From: Streptomyces sp. SID13031
Lineage (GTDB): Bacteria > Actinomycetota > Actinomycetes > Propionibacteriales > Kribbellaceae
Assembly: GCF_010548305.1 (NCBI RefSeq)
Contig: NZ_JAAGLV010000006.1
Coordinates: 305,341 to 369,340, forward strand
Length of the DNA: 64,000 bases
Direction of reading: 5' to 3'
Shown one piece after another: positions 42,581-51,117 of this stretch. Below the pieces are notes generated by a model. The model did no database searches, was not told where the DNA came from, and saw nothing but the letters and a program-made list of their open reading frames with translations. The translations under genes and the position numbers were made by a program. Each line of letters opens with the position of its first letter. The stretch's first letter is position 1.

Positions 42581-43430
42581 GGTCTCGGGTCTGGGGTAGT
42601 GGGGCGAAGCCGGCTGCTTCGTAGGTGGCGACGGCGCCGATGTTGGAGCACGGTGTGGCGACCAATGCGCTCGATGCGCCGAGCTCGCGCAGAGCCGCGG
42701 CGCCCGCGCGCGTGATCGCCTCGCCGTACCCGCGGCCGCGATGGTCGCGGTGCACACCCATCGGCTCGATCAGCCCGGGTTTGCCGGGGCTGATCGACCA
42801 CACGGTGATACTGGCGACTGCCGTGCCCTGCTCGTCCCGGCCGATCAGGCAGCGGGCGGTCGCGTACGCCGTACCGGCTGCCATCGTGTGCCAGCGCTCG
42901 TCGGTGAAGGTCGACCCATCGAACGACGCCTGCTGCAGGCCCGCGCGCTCGCCCGCCGTCTCCGGCCCGACCACCTCGATCGACAGCCCCGCGCTCTCGA
43001 CCGGCTCGGCGAGATCGCGCCGCAGCGGCTGCCACGGTTCATCGAGCTGCCAACCGTCCTTGGTCAGGATCTCCTGGATAACGCCGCCGGTCGGCGCCTC
43101 GAAGTACACCTTGCCCTCGATCAGTACGCCGCGAGCCGGGTCAGAGCAGTCGTCGACGATCCGCCGCGCCAACTCCTCGTCGCCGAGCGCCTCAGGTGCG
43201 AACGCGAGCCGCAGCAGATCCGGCTCGTCCAACATCCCGATCGCGACCACCTCACCATCGCGCTCCCAGACCCGCACGGCCGCCGCCGCCCGCTCTGCCC
43301 CGAACCGCCAGTACCACCCAAGATCCCCCGGATGCAGCTGAAAGACCCCGCCATCGCTCTGCCACTCCCCCAACCTCCCCACCACACCAGCAAGCCCCTC
43401 TACCCCTGGCGTCCCCAACCAAATCGTCAT
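42564..43430 (-). CDS. GNAT-family N-acetyltransferase
   Basis: A 288-residue protein. The ATG at 43430 has a GGATGGGGG ribosome binding site and replaces a longer frame to 43487 that would run into a palindrome. The C-terminal GNAT domain has PMGVHRDHRGRGYGEAITRAG, the acetyl-CoA loop RGRGYG, and LVATPCSNIGAVATYEAAGF. The N-terminal half is a degenerate second GNAT-like domain. The substrate is unknown. Its stop lies within the last unit of the 29-bp array. Confidence 0.85.
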   Translation of the reverse strand: MTIWLGTPGVEGLAGVVGRLGEWQSDGGVFQLHPGDLGWYWRFGAERAAAAVRVWERDGEVVAIGMLDEPDLLRLAFAPEALGDEELARRIVDDCSDPARGVLIEGKVYFEAPTGGVIQEILTKDGWQLDEPWQPLRRDLAEPVESAGLSIEVVGPETAGERAGLQQASFDGSTFTDERWHTMAAGTAYATARCLIGRDEQGTAVASITVWSISPGKPGLIEPMGVHRDHRGRGYGEAITRAGAAALRELGASSALVATPCSNIGAVATYEAAGFAPLPQTRDQIRDF

Positions 43431-43486
43431 GCCCCCATCCCACACCACCCACCCGCCAAACCGCACCCGACTTCCCCGCAAGGCCA

Positions 43487-43545
43487 ACTTTGTGCACGAC
43501 GTGAGCGAATCAGCCGGCCCAATTCGCTCACGTCGTGCACAAAGT
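43487..43545. repeat. large palindrome, copy 1 (24-bp perfect arms)
   Basis: The arms 43487-43510 and 43522-43545 are exact reverse complements around an 11-base loop. The left arm begins ACTTTGTGCACGAC and the right ends GTCGTGCACAAAGT. A second, nearly identical element lies at 44797-44859, on the other side of the nuclease-like gene. There is no T run, and the position is between divergent starts. Confidence 0.95.
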
Positions 43546-43635
43546 CCACCTCTCAGCCCCAGGCGGCTGGGCGCGGGCGGCGGGCGGCGGCTGGCGGTGC
43601 GGCTGGGCGCGGGCTGCGGGCAGTTGGCGGGCCGC

Positions 43636-43705
43636 GGCTCGCGGCTCGCGGCTCGCGGCTCGTGGCTGGCGGCTGGCGGCTGGCGGCTGGCGGCTGGCGG
43701 CTGGC
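43636..43705. repeat. ten 7-bp tandem repeats
   Basis: Four units of GGCTCGC (the fourth ends in T) are followed by six exact units of GGCTGGC. The sharp switch from one variant to the other suggests expansion by slippage from two founders. Confidence 0.93.
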
Positions 43706-43773
43706 GGTGGGTTATCCACAGGGGTGGGTAGGTGGGGAGGCGGTGGGGGTGGGTAGGGGGTGAGGATCTCTGG

Positions 43774-44796
43774 GTGGAGAGGCTTGGGGATGACGTGCGG
43801 GATGCTTTGCGGGCCGTGTTCGGGGGGCCGTTGCGGCATGGGGAGCTTCGGCGGCTCGGCCTCGGCGATCACGACGTACAGCGGCTGCTTCGCAACGGTG
43901 GGCTGCAGCGAGCGCACGGGCATTACCTCGACGGCGCGATCGAGAAACGGCTGGCGACGATCCAGTGCGCCCTGGCGGCGCACCCCCGGTCGGTGGTCAG
44001 CCATCACACCGCGGCAGAGTTGAACGGCCTGCGCGTCTGGAGCGACAACTCCGCTGATCCGCCGACAGGCACCGTCTGGCTCACCTGTACGCCCGGGAGA
44101 AGCCGGCGCAACCAAAAGCGCAGCGACGTCGTACTACGCCGCGCCGGTCTGTCGCCTGCCGACTTCCGTAGCCTCGGTGGACTGCCAGTCACCTCCAACG
44201 CGCGGACCACCGTCGATCTCGCTCGCGAACTGCCGCTCCCAGCGGCGATCGTCACGGTCGACCACGCACTTGCCAGTGCGGTCCGGCGCGAGGATCTCGA
44301 GCTGGTACTGCGGCAGCAGCGGCGCTGGCCCGGCATTCGCAGAGCACAACGTGCCGTCGAGTTCGGGGATCCTCGATCGGAGTCTGCGCTGGAGTCGATC
44401 GCTCGGGTGCTGTTCGACCAAGCCGGGCTCCCGGCTCCCGTCTTGCAGGCGCAGTTCTGGGACGGTCGGTGGTGGGCGGAAGAACGGGTCGACTTCTGGT
44501 GGCCGGAGTTCCGGACTGTCGTCGAAGCGGACGGGCTGGCGAAGTTCGACGCGCCGACGGTGAAGCTGCGCCGACGCGCCCTCCGCCGTGCCTTCGAACG
44601 CGACCAGCGACTCGCCGACCGCGATCTGGAACTGGTCCACTTCGGCTGGGAAGACGCGGTACTTCGTCCCGATCAACTCGCCGAACGCCTGACAGCCGCC
44701 TTCGCCCGCGGCACCCGCCGTACCGGCACCGCCCCCGTCTGGCGAACCACCGACCCCGACGACCCTCTCCGCCGTCCGCTCGACGCCGCAGGATGA
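43774..44796 (+). CDS. AbiEi-like/DUF559-type protein with a nuclease-like C-terminus
   Basis: A 340-residue protein. GTG at 43774 was chosen for the GAGG site 9 bases upstream. The N-terminal winged-helix part (GDDVRDALRAVFGG, HGELRRLGL, DVQRLLRNGGLQRAHGHYL) resembles AbiEi-type antitoxin and transcription-factor-like domains. The C-terminal part (ESALESIARVLFDQAG, EERVDFWWPEFRTVVEADG) has the spacing of a DUF559/Vsr-like PD-(D/E)XK nuclease: Glu, then Asp, then Glu-x-Asp, with Lys in GLAKF. No toxin partner is adjacent. The gene is bracketed by two related palindromes. Confidence 0.7.
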   Translation: MERLGDDVRDALRAVFGGPLRHGELRRLGLGDHDVQRLLRNGGLQRAHGHYLDGAIEKRLATIQCALAAHPRSVVSHHTAAELNGLRVWSDNSADPPTGTVWLTCTPGRSRRNQKRSDVVLRRAGLSPADFRSLGGLPVTSNARTTVDLARELPLPAAIVTVDHALASAVRREDLELVLRQQRRWPGIRRAQRAVEFGDPRSESALESIARVLFDQAGLPAPVLQAQFWDGRWWAEERVDFWWPEFRTVVEADGLAKFDAPTVKLRRRALRRAFERDQRLADRDLELVHFGWEDAVLRPDQLAERLTAAFARGTRRTGTAPVWRTTDPDDPLRRPLDAAG

Positions 44797-44859
44797 CGAC
44801 TTTGTGCACGGCCTGAGCGAATCGCCGAGGCTGATTCGCTCAGGTCGTGCACAAAGTCG
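44797..44859. repeat. large palindrome, copy 2 (27-bp arms, one mismatch)
   Basis: The arms 44797-44823 and 44833-44859 pair around a 9-base loop. It starts on the base after the stop codon of the nuclease-like gene. Compared with copy 1, one base pair is changed on both strands (G-C at 43501/43531 becomes C-G at 44813/44843) and one A-T becomes G-T. Confidence 0.95.
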
Positions 44860-44926
44860 CTCGATGTTTGTCGATCTGGGTGAGGGGCACGGGGCGGGTT
44901 CACCGCAATCGATGCTAGGAGAAGCA

Positions 44927-45247
44927 GTGCTTACCCTGACTGAGAACGCCACTCTGGTGATCAAGAGCATCACGGGCGTCGACGGCGCTCCTGAGGGTGC
45001 TGGGGTCCGGATCTCGCAGCAGAGTCCGGCCGATCCCGCGCTGGCCGTTACGACGACCGAATCGCCGTTGCAGGGTGATCAGGTCGTTGAGGAGAGCGGT
45101 GCCCGGGTCTTCCTGGAGGCCAATGCGGCCGCGGCTCTGGACGACAAGATCCTCGACGCAGCCGTCGACGACAAGGGCGGCGTCGAGTTCCTCCTCGTCC
45201 CGCAGCCCGGCGCCGGCCGCGAGAACGGCAGCGCCCCGGCGCACTAA
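44927..45247 (+). CDS. HesB/IscA-like protein without cysteines
   Basis: A 106-residue protein from a GTG with an AGGAGA ribosome binding site 5 bases upstream. LTLTENATLVIKSITG and the later strand pattern (GVRISQQS, ARVFLEANAAAALDDKILDAAVD, GGVEFLLVPQP) follow the A-type iron-sulfur carrier fold. There is no cysteine anywhere, so the three cluster ligands of IscA/ErpA are absent and it cannot bind a cluster in the usual way. Such proteins are often auto-annotated as Fe-S assembly proteins; the role is unknown. A 67-bp gap separates it from palindrome 2. Confidence 0.75.
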   Translation: MLTLTENATLVIKSITGVDGAPEGAGVRISQQSPADPALAVTTTESPLQGDQVVEESGARVFLEANAAAALDDKILDAAVDDKGGVEFLLVPQPGAGRENGSAPAH

Positions 45248-45337
45248 TCGCGCTACTCGCGCTACCGCGTTAGTCGCATTAATTGAGAGCTGAGGTGAGT
45301 GGGTCGGTGGCGCAAGCTGCCGGCGCACTCACCTGTG

Positions 45338-47134
45338 TCAGAGAGCTGAGCGTTGGGCTATCCAGCTGTCGTGGAGGTGGGTGTAGATGCCGCCTGCGGC
45401 TACCAGTTCCGCGTGGGGGCCTCGTTCCACGATCTTGCCGTCGTCGAAGACCAGTACTTCGTCGGCGGCTTCTGCGGTGGAGAGGCGGTGGGCGATGGTG
45501 ACCGAGGTGCGGCCGGTCATCAGGCGTTCCAGGGCCGCGTTGACCCGGACTTCAGTGCCGGGGTCAACCGCGGAGGTCGCCTCATCGAGGACCAGAAGAT
45601 CGGGGTCGGCGATGTTGGCTCGGACCAGGGCGACCAGCTGGCGTTCTCCGGCCGACAAGGACTCACCGCGCTGACCGACGGGTGAGTCGAGGCCGTCCGG
45701 CAGCGACTCCAGCCAATCGGTGAGACCCAGGGATTCGAAGGCGTCCAGGAGTTGGGTGTCGGTGACTTCCGGCCGGCCGAAACGGACGTTCTCGGCCAGG
45801 GACGAGTCGAACAGGTAGCCGTCCTGCGGAACCATCACCACTCGCTCGCGCAGGGATGCGAAGGCGATCTCGCGAGCATCCACCCCATCGAGCAGTACTG
45901 CGCCCGAAGTCGGGTCCATCAACCGGGTGAGCAACTTGGCGAACGTCGTCTTGCCCGAGCCCGTCTCGCCGACCACCGCGACCCGGCGATGCGGTTCGAG
46001 CCGGACGTCGACATCGCGCAGTACCAGGTCGCCGTCGGGATAGGCGAAGTTCACGTCGCGGAACTCCACCGTCACCGGCCCGCGCGCCTGATGCACGCCC
46101 GACTCCCCCGGGTCGACCACGTCGGCCGGCGTCGCGATGACCCCGAGCACCCGCCGCCAGCCGGCGAACGCGCTCTGCGCATCTGTCAGCACCTGGGTCG
46201 CGATCTGCACCGGGTCGGAGAACAGCGCGACCAGGAACATGAACGCCAGGATCTCCCCCAGCGTCGCGTTGCCGTCGACCCCGAGCAGCACCCCCGCGGT
46301 CAGCACGCCCGCGTTCGCCAGCCCCGCCGCGAGACCGCCGATCGAGAAGGTGATCCCGGTGATCGCCTGCGCCTTCGTGGCCGTCTTCCGGTAGTCCTCG
46401 ATCGAGGCGTCGATCCGCTCCTGCGTGCGCTTCTCGATCGCATAGGCCCGCACGACCTGTGCCCCGACGACCGGCTCGGCGATCGCGGACAGCATCTCGC
46501 CGACCTTCGCCCGGACCACGCCGTACGCCGCGGACATCAGCCGCTGCAGGGACTTCAGGCTCGCGAACAACGGCAGGAAGCAGATCAGCACGACCAGCGC
46601 GAGCTGCCACGAGTAGACGAACATCACCACGGTCGCGAGCACCATCTGCCCGATGCTCACCAGGAAGATGAACCCGCCGAACTGCAGGAACTGCGACACC
46701 GTGTCCACATCGGACGTCACCCGGCTCACCAGCGCACCCCGCCGCTCGGTGCTCTGGGTCAGCACCGGCAGATCGTGCACGTGCCGGAACGCCTTGATCC
46801 GCATCGTCGCCAACCCGCGCTCGGAGTTCGTCGCGAGCCGTACGGTCGTCAGGTACGACGCGAAGGCCGTCACCAGCACGCCGCCGAAACACGCCACGCA
46901 CATCCACGCGACGAACGACATGTCCGGCCCGCCAGGACCCGACAGCCCCTTGTCGATGCTCTGCTGGACAGCGATCGGTACGACGATCCGCCCGCCCGTC
47001 ATCGTCAGCGCGAGCAACCCGGTGATCCACCACCCGCGCGCCAACTCCGGCGACACCCGCACCCCTTGGCGAAGCGTCTCCAGGCCACCCGCGTTGTCAC
47101 CGGCGTCGAGGCGGCTGGACGATGCGGCGCTCAC
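45338..47134 (-). CDS. heterodimeric ABC exporter subunit (consensus Walker B)
   Basis: A 598-residue fused permease-ATPase with six membrane helices and a C-terminal nucleotide-binding domain. Walker A is GETGSGKT and Walker B LLVLDEATSAVD with the catalytic Glu. The signature is LSAGERQ, degenerate at the second Gly. Paired with the subunit encoded upstream it forms one active ATP site, from its own Walker motifs and the partner's LSGGQ. It is a drug/lipid-type exporter of unknown substrate. Its start overlaps the partner's stop by 4 bp. Confidence 0.92.
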   Translation of the reverse strand: MSAASSSRLDAGDNAGGLETLRQGVRVSPELARGWWITGLLALTMTGGRIVVPIAVQQSIDKGLSGPGGPDMSFVAWMCVACFGGVLVTAFASYLTTVRLATNSERGLATMRIKAFRHVHDLPVLTQSTERRGALVSRVTSDVDTVSQFLQFGGFIFLVSIGQMVLATVVMFVYSWQLALVVLICFLPLFASLKSLQRLMSAAYGVVRAKVGEMLSAIAEPVVGAQVVRAYAIEKRTQERIDASIEDYRKTATKAQAITGITFSIGGLAAGLANAGVLTAGVLLGVDGNATLGEILAFMFLVALFSDPVQIATQVLTDAQSAFAGWRRVLGVIATPADVVDPGESGVHQARGPVTVEFRDVNFAYPDGDLVLRDVDVRLEPHRRVAVVGETGSGKTTFAKLLTRLMDPTSGAVLLDGVDAREIAFASLRERVVMVPQDGYLFDSSLAENVRFGRPEVTDTQLLDAFESLGLTDWLESLPDGLDSPVGQRGESLSAGERQLVALVRANIADPDLLVLDEATSAVDPGTEVRVNAALERLMTGRTSVTIAHRLSTAEAADEVLVFDDGKIVERGPHAELVAAGGIYTHLHDSWIAQRSAL

Positions 47135-48984
47135 GCGGACGCTCCTTCGGAGTCGAGATCATCAAGTTCTGCTTCGAGCGCAGCCTCTTCCTCACGCCGC
47201 GCCGCGTCCTTCTCATAGGCGTCCACCAGGTCCCGGTACGCCGCCGAGCGCTCCTGCAGCTCGACATGCGACCCCTGGTCAGCAATCCGCCCTTCGTCGA
47301 GGAACAACACCTCGTCGGCCAACGCGATCGTCGCCTTGCGATAGGCGATCACCAGCACGGTCGTCGCCGCCTCGGTCCCCTGTACTGCGGTCCGCAGGCC
47401 GGCCAGGATCCGCGCCTCGACCTGCGGATCCACGGCGCTGGTCGCGTCATCGAGGATGAGCAGCCGCGGCCGCCGGACCAGCGCCCGGGCGAGCGCGATC
47501 CGCTGCCGCTGGCCACCGGACAGCGTCGTACCGCGTTCGCCGACCTTCGTGTCGAGCTCATGCGGCAAGGACTTCACGAAGCCGTCGCCCTGCGCGATCC
47601 GTAGCGCGTCCCAGACATCCTCATCGGCGAACTCACCGCCGAGCGTGATGTTGCCGCGGATCGTGTCGTCGAACAGCCAGGCCGTCTGCGCGACCAGCGC
47701 CACCGACCCGGCCAGCTCGTCGCGAGCCAGCGACCGCAGATCGACCCCGTCGACCGCGACCACGCCCTCCTCAGGGTCGACCAGCCGAGTCAGCAACGTT
47801 GTCATCGTCGACTTGCCGGAACCGGTCGGGCCCACGACGGCGACAGTCCGCCCGGGCTCGACCGTGAAGTCGACCCCGGCGAGCACATCGCGGCCGGGGA
47901 GATACCCGAAGCGCACATCGGACACGTCGAGCCGAGCGGCCGACGACGCCGTGAGCCGCTGGTCGCCGTACTCCATCCCGCCCTCGGCCGTGAGTACGCG
48001 CTGCACCCGATCCCAGCCGACCACGGATCGCGGCAGCTCGCCGAGCACCCAGCCCAGCGCGCGGATCGGGAACCCGATCAGCGTGAACAGGAACGCCACC
48101 TGCACCACGTCACCGGCATCGGCGGCCCCCGAGCGAACCCGGCCGACCCCGACGAGCAGCACGGCCAGTACGCCGATGCGCGGCAACCCCTCGATCACCG
48201 GATCGAACGCGCCACGAGCCTTGTTGACCGCGATGTTCGCGTCGCGCAGCGCCTCGGTCGGACCGCGGAAGCGCTCGGTCTCGGTCGCCTCGCGGCCCAG
48301 CGTCTTGACCACCAGCGCGCCGTCGAACGACTCGTGCGCGACCTCGGAGACGTCCGCGCGGAGCTCCTGGGCACGGGTCGCGAGGGGCTGCAGCTTGCGT
48401 TGGAAGATCACGTTCGCGACGAAGACGAGCGGGAAGACCAGGCAGCCGACGAGCGCGAGCCAGACGTCGGCGGCGAACATCGCGGCGGTGGCGAAGCCGA
48501 GCATCGCGATCACGCCGACGGCCATCGGCAGCGGGGCGATCGGGTACCAGGTCGATTCGACGTCCGCGTTCGCGTTGGACAGCAGCTGGCCGGTCGGGTG
48601 CTTGTGGTGCCATTCGAGCGGCAGTGTCAGGTACTGCCTGGTGACGCGACGCCGGTACGTCGCCTGCAGCCGGAACTGCATGACGCCCGCCCCGATCCGC
48701 CGCCCGACGACGCCGATCGCGCGCAGCACCGCGATGCCGAGGAACAGCGAGACCAGCGAGGCGATCGCGCCGAAGGTGGTGTCACCGCGCTCCAGGGCCG
48801 GCCGGATCACGCGGTCCGTGGCCCAGCCCAGCGCCCAGCCGTCGGCGACCGTCATCGCGCCGTACAGCATGCTCGCCAGCACCGACCAGGCGAACACCCA
48901 CGGCTCTTCCCAGATCGCCACCCGCAGGACCGCGAACCCCCGCCGGGTCACACTCCCCTTGCTGGGAACTTTCGGCTGAAGCAC
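47131..48984 (-). CDS. heterodimeric ABC exporter subunit (degenerate Walker B)
   Basis: A 617-residue fused permease-ATPase. Walker A is GPTGSGKS, the signature LSGGQRQ is intact, but Walker B reads LLILDDATSAVD, with Asp in place of the catalytic Glu. This is the mark of the non-hydrolysing site in heterodimeric exporters such as TmrAB or TM287/288. The C-terminus is a charged Glu/Ala-rich helix. It is the first gene of the pair and starts 99 bp from the divergent TIGR03085 gene. Confidence 0.92.
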   Translation of the reverse strand: MLQPKVPSKGSVTRRGFAVLRVAIWEEPWVFAWSVLASMLYGAMTVADGWALGWATDRVIRPALERGDTTFGAIASLVSLFLGIAVLRAIGVVGRRIGAGVMQFRLQATYRRRVTRQYLTLPLEWHHKHPTGQLLSNANADVESTWYPIAPLPMAVGVIAMLGFATAAMFAADVWLALVGCLVFPLVFVANVIFQRKLQPLATRAQELRADVSEVAHESFDGALVVKTLGREATETERFRGPTEALRDANIAVNKARGAFDPVIEGLPRIGVLAVLLVGVGRVRSGAADAGDVVQVAFLFTLIGFPIRALGWVLGELPRSVVGWDRVQRVLTAEGGMEYGDQRLTASSAARLDVSDVRFGYLPGRDVLAGVDFTVEPGRTVAVVGPTGSGKSTMTTLLTRLVDPEEGVVAVDGVDLRSLARDELAGSVALVAQTAWLFDDTIRGNITLGGEFADEDVWDALRIAQGDGFVKSLPHELDTKVGERGTTLSGGQRQRIALARALVRRPRLLILDDATSAVDPQVEARILAGLRTAVQGTEAATTVLVIAYRKATIALADEVLFLDEGRIADQGSHVELQERSAAYRDLVDAYEKDAARREEEAALEAELDDLDSEGASA

Positions 48985-49083
48985 GCAGACATCCTTAGGA
49001 CGACACTGTCAGGACCGTAGCCAGCCACGAGACTGACAACGATCGCCATTCTGCCATTGTGCGCCGACAACTACGATCGAGTT

Positions 49084-49725
49084 GTGACCGACTACAGCAA
49101 GGTAGAACGACTCGCCCTGTGTGACCTGTTCGACCAGGTCGGGCCTGATCAGCCGACGCTCTGCGAGGGCTGGACCACGCATGACCTCGCGGTTCACCTG
49201 TATGTCCGGGAGAGTGACCCGATCGCGAGTCCGGGCATCATGATCGCGGCGCTGGCCGACACCACCGCCCGCCGGATGGAGCACGCGAAGACGAAGTACA
49301 GCTTCACCGAGATCGTCGACAAGGTCCGCAACGGGCCGCCCGGGTTCTCGATCTACTCGTTCCCCGGCCTCGGTCACAACCTGAACACCACCGAGTACTT
49401 CGTGCACCACGAGGACGCCCGGCGCGCGGTCGAGGGTTTCACCGTGCGGGAGCTGCCCGCCGAGCAGCAGCACGGGCTGTGGCGAGCGGTGAAGTTCACC
49501 GTCAAGACGATGACCCGCAAGGCGCCGACCGGGCTCGTACTACGCCTGCCGGACGGCACCGAGACGGTCGCGAAGAAGCCGACCGACGCCGGCTCGGTCA
49601 CGCTGACGGGCGAGCCTGCCGAGCTGGTGCTGTTCTGCTTCGGCCGTCAGGCGGTCGCCCAGGTCGAGCTGGATGGCGACCCGGAGTCGGTCGAGAAGTT
49701 CCGCTCGGCGTCCTTCGGCGTGTGA
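49084..49725 (+). CDS. TIGR03085-family DinB/maleylpyruvate isomerase-like protein
   Basis: A 213-residue protein. GTG at 49084 gives the family's usual N-terminus (VTDYSKVERLALCDLFDQVGP). PTLCEGWTTHDLAVHL contains the first metal-binding His and FVHHEDARRA the HxxxD-like second site. This four-helix DinB fold in actinobacteria includes mycothiol-dependent enzymes, and mycothiol as cofactor is a plausible inference. It converges on the DedA gene with an 18-bp gap. Confidence 0.88.
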   Translation: MTDYSKVERLALCDLFDQVGPDQPTLCEGWTTHDLAVHLYVRESDPIASPGIMIAALADTTARRMEHAKTKYSFTEIVDKVRNGPPGFSIYSFPGLGHNLNTTEYFVHHEDARRAVEGFTVRELPAEQQHGLWRAVKFTVKTMTRKAPTGLVLRLPDGTETVAKKPTDAGSVTLTGEPAELVLFCFGRQAVAQVELDGDPESVEKFRSASFGV

Positions 49726-49743
49726 GCCCACAGCGGGCCCGGC

Positions 49744-50352
49744 TCACTCCGAGACGGGCTGGCCGGCCGGCTGTTTCGCCGCGGCGGCCTTTTTCCGCAG
49801 GCGCTGGACCAGGCTGCTGACCACCGTGGTCAGCAGCACCAGCACGATCGCCGCCACGACTCCCTGCCACGGCTCGGGGAACAGCGCGTACCCCAGCAGC
49901 CCGATCGCCATGTAGACGACCGCCCACAACGACGACGAGATCAGGTCGACCACCGCGAACCGGTGCCACCGGTACCCCGCCAGCCCGGCCGCGAGCAGTA
50001 CGGGCACGCGTCCACCCGGGATCAGCCGCGACGTCAGCAAGACGGTGATCTCGTGCTCGGCCAGCCGCACCCGCAAGGCATCGAGCGACGCGTTGTTCCG
50101 CAGCCACCCGATCCGCGTGGCCAGCTTCTCCCCGCCGGCGCGGCAGGCGGCGTACACGATCAGGTCGCCGATATACGCCCCACCGGCGCCGGCGATCAGT
50201 ACGCCGACCAGCCCGATCGGGTTGCTGTGTGACGCCAGTACCGCACCCGCCGACACCGCCGCTCCGGTCGGCAGGATCGGCAGCACAGCCCCGATCAGGA
50301 CGGCCCCGGCGAGCGCGGCCAGATAGATCCAGCCGAAGTCTTCACCCATCAT
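49744..50352 (-). CDS. DedA-family membrane protein
   Basis: A 202-residue SNARE_assoc/DedA protein with five or six hydrophobic segments. The family signature is in LTSRLIPGGRVPVLLAAGLAG (conserved Arg and Gly). The N-terminus has the acidic GEDFGWIY. DedA proteins translocate undecaprenyl phosphate or other phospholipids across the membrane. The C-terminus is Lys/Ala-rich and cytoplasmic. Its first 11 bases overlap the end of the metallo-beta-lactamase-fold gene, indicating one operon. Confidence 0.9.
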   Translation of the reverse strand: MMGEDFGWIYLAALAGAVLIGAVLPILPTGAAVSAGAVLASHSNPIGLVGVLIAGAGGAYIGDLIVYAACRAGGEKLATRIGWLRNNASLDALRVRLAEHEITVLLTSRLIPGGRVPVLLAAGLAGYRWHRFAVVDLISSSLWAVVYMAIGLLGYALFPEPWQGVVAAIVLVLLTTVVSSLVQRLRKKAAAAKQPAGQPVSE

Positions 50353-51115
50353 TACCGAGCACCTCGGTCGACTCTCCTGGCGCCAGCAACTCCACCTTGA
50401 CGGCGGGATCCAGGTCGGCCATCGCCTCCATGAACTTGTCTCCCGGCGGCAGGAACAGCTCCGGCCTCAGCCGGTCGAACCCGATCGGCCAGAACGTCCC
50501 GAAATGCACCGGTACCGCGATTCGGGCGCCAACCCGCCGAACCGCCTCGGCGGCCCCAGCCGGGTCGAGGTGCCCAGGCCCCAGCGAAGGCCCCCAGCCA
50601 CCCACCGGTACCAACGCCAGGTCGACCGGACCGGCCTCGGCCGCCAGGTCGTCGTACAGGTCGGTATCACCGGCGAACCAGACGCTCGGCGAGCCCTCGA
50701 CGCGGAACCCGACCGCCGGTCCGCGATGCGACGACCATGGCAGCCGGCGACCGTCGTGGTGAGCGGTGACGACCGTGATGTCGAGGTTGCCGATCCGCAG
50801 CTGGTTGCCAGGGGCAACCTCGATGCAGCGGTCGGAGTAGAACGCGCCGCTGTGGACATGGATCAGCTTGGCCGCGCCGCGCGGTACGACCAGCGCAGCG
50901 TCCGGCGAAACCAGCGGCAGCGACGTCAGGTGCAGGTGATCAGCATGCATGTGCGACACCAGTACTGCGTCACACTGCCCGGCCTCGGGCGTCGGCGCGG
51001 GGCCGCGACGGCGCCGGACGTGCGCGATCCGAGAAGTCAGCACCGGATCCGTGAGGAGTCTGGTGCCGCTCGACTCGATGGTGGTGGTGCTGTGCCCCCA
51101 CCAGGTGATCCGCAC
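50342..51115 (-). CDS. UlaG/RomA-like metallo-beta-lactamase-fold hydrolase
   Basis: A 257-residue protein. HMHADHLHL is the HxHxDH zinc motif. The opening WWGHSTTTIES and WFAGDTDLYDD, then VPVHFGTFWP supply further ligands. These features place it in the UlaG/NAPE-PLD-like subgroup acting on lactones or phosphodiesters. There is no signal peptide. It lies 2 bp after the stop of the phosphatase-like gene and overlaps DedA, so the three are co-transcribed. Confidence 0.9.
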   Translation of the reverse strand: MRITWWGHSTTTIESSGTRLLTDPVLTSRIAHVRRRRGPAPTPEAGQCDAVLVSHMHADHLHLTSLPLVSPDAALVVPRGAAKLIHVHSGAFYSDRCIEVAPGNQLRIGNLDITVVTAHHDGRRLPWSSHRGPAVGFRVEGSPSVWFAGDTDLYDDLAAEAGPVDLALVPVGGWGPSLGPGHLDPAGAAEAVRRVGARIAVPVHFGTFWPIGFDRLRPELFLPPGDKFMEAMADLDPAVKVELLAPGESTEVLGNDG

Positions 51116-51117
51116 TC

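Larger units (their letters stand above)
43431..43773. other. repeat-rich divergent spacer
   Basis: A 343-bp stretch between the GNAT start and the nuclease-like gene start. In order it holds a 24-bp-arm palindrome (43487-43545), a Gly/Arg-codon-like GC stretch with the 15-mer CGGCTGGGCGCGGGC twice, ten 7-bp repeats (43636-43705) and the 9-mer TTATCCACA (43712-43720). No gene is credible here. Confidence 0.7.

Noticed and set aside
43774..44796. Complete toxin-antitoxin operon
   Set aside because: The AbiEi-like N-terminus suggested one, but no AbiEii nucleotidyltransferase toxin gene is adjacent.
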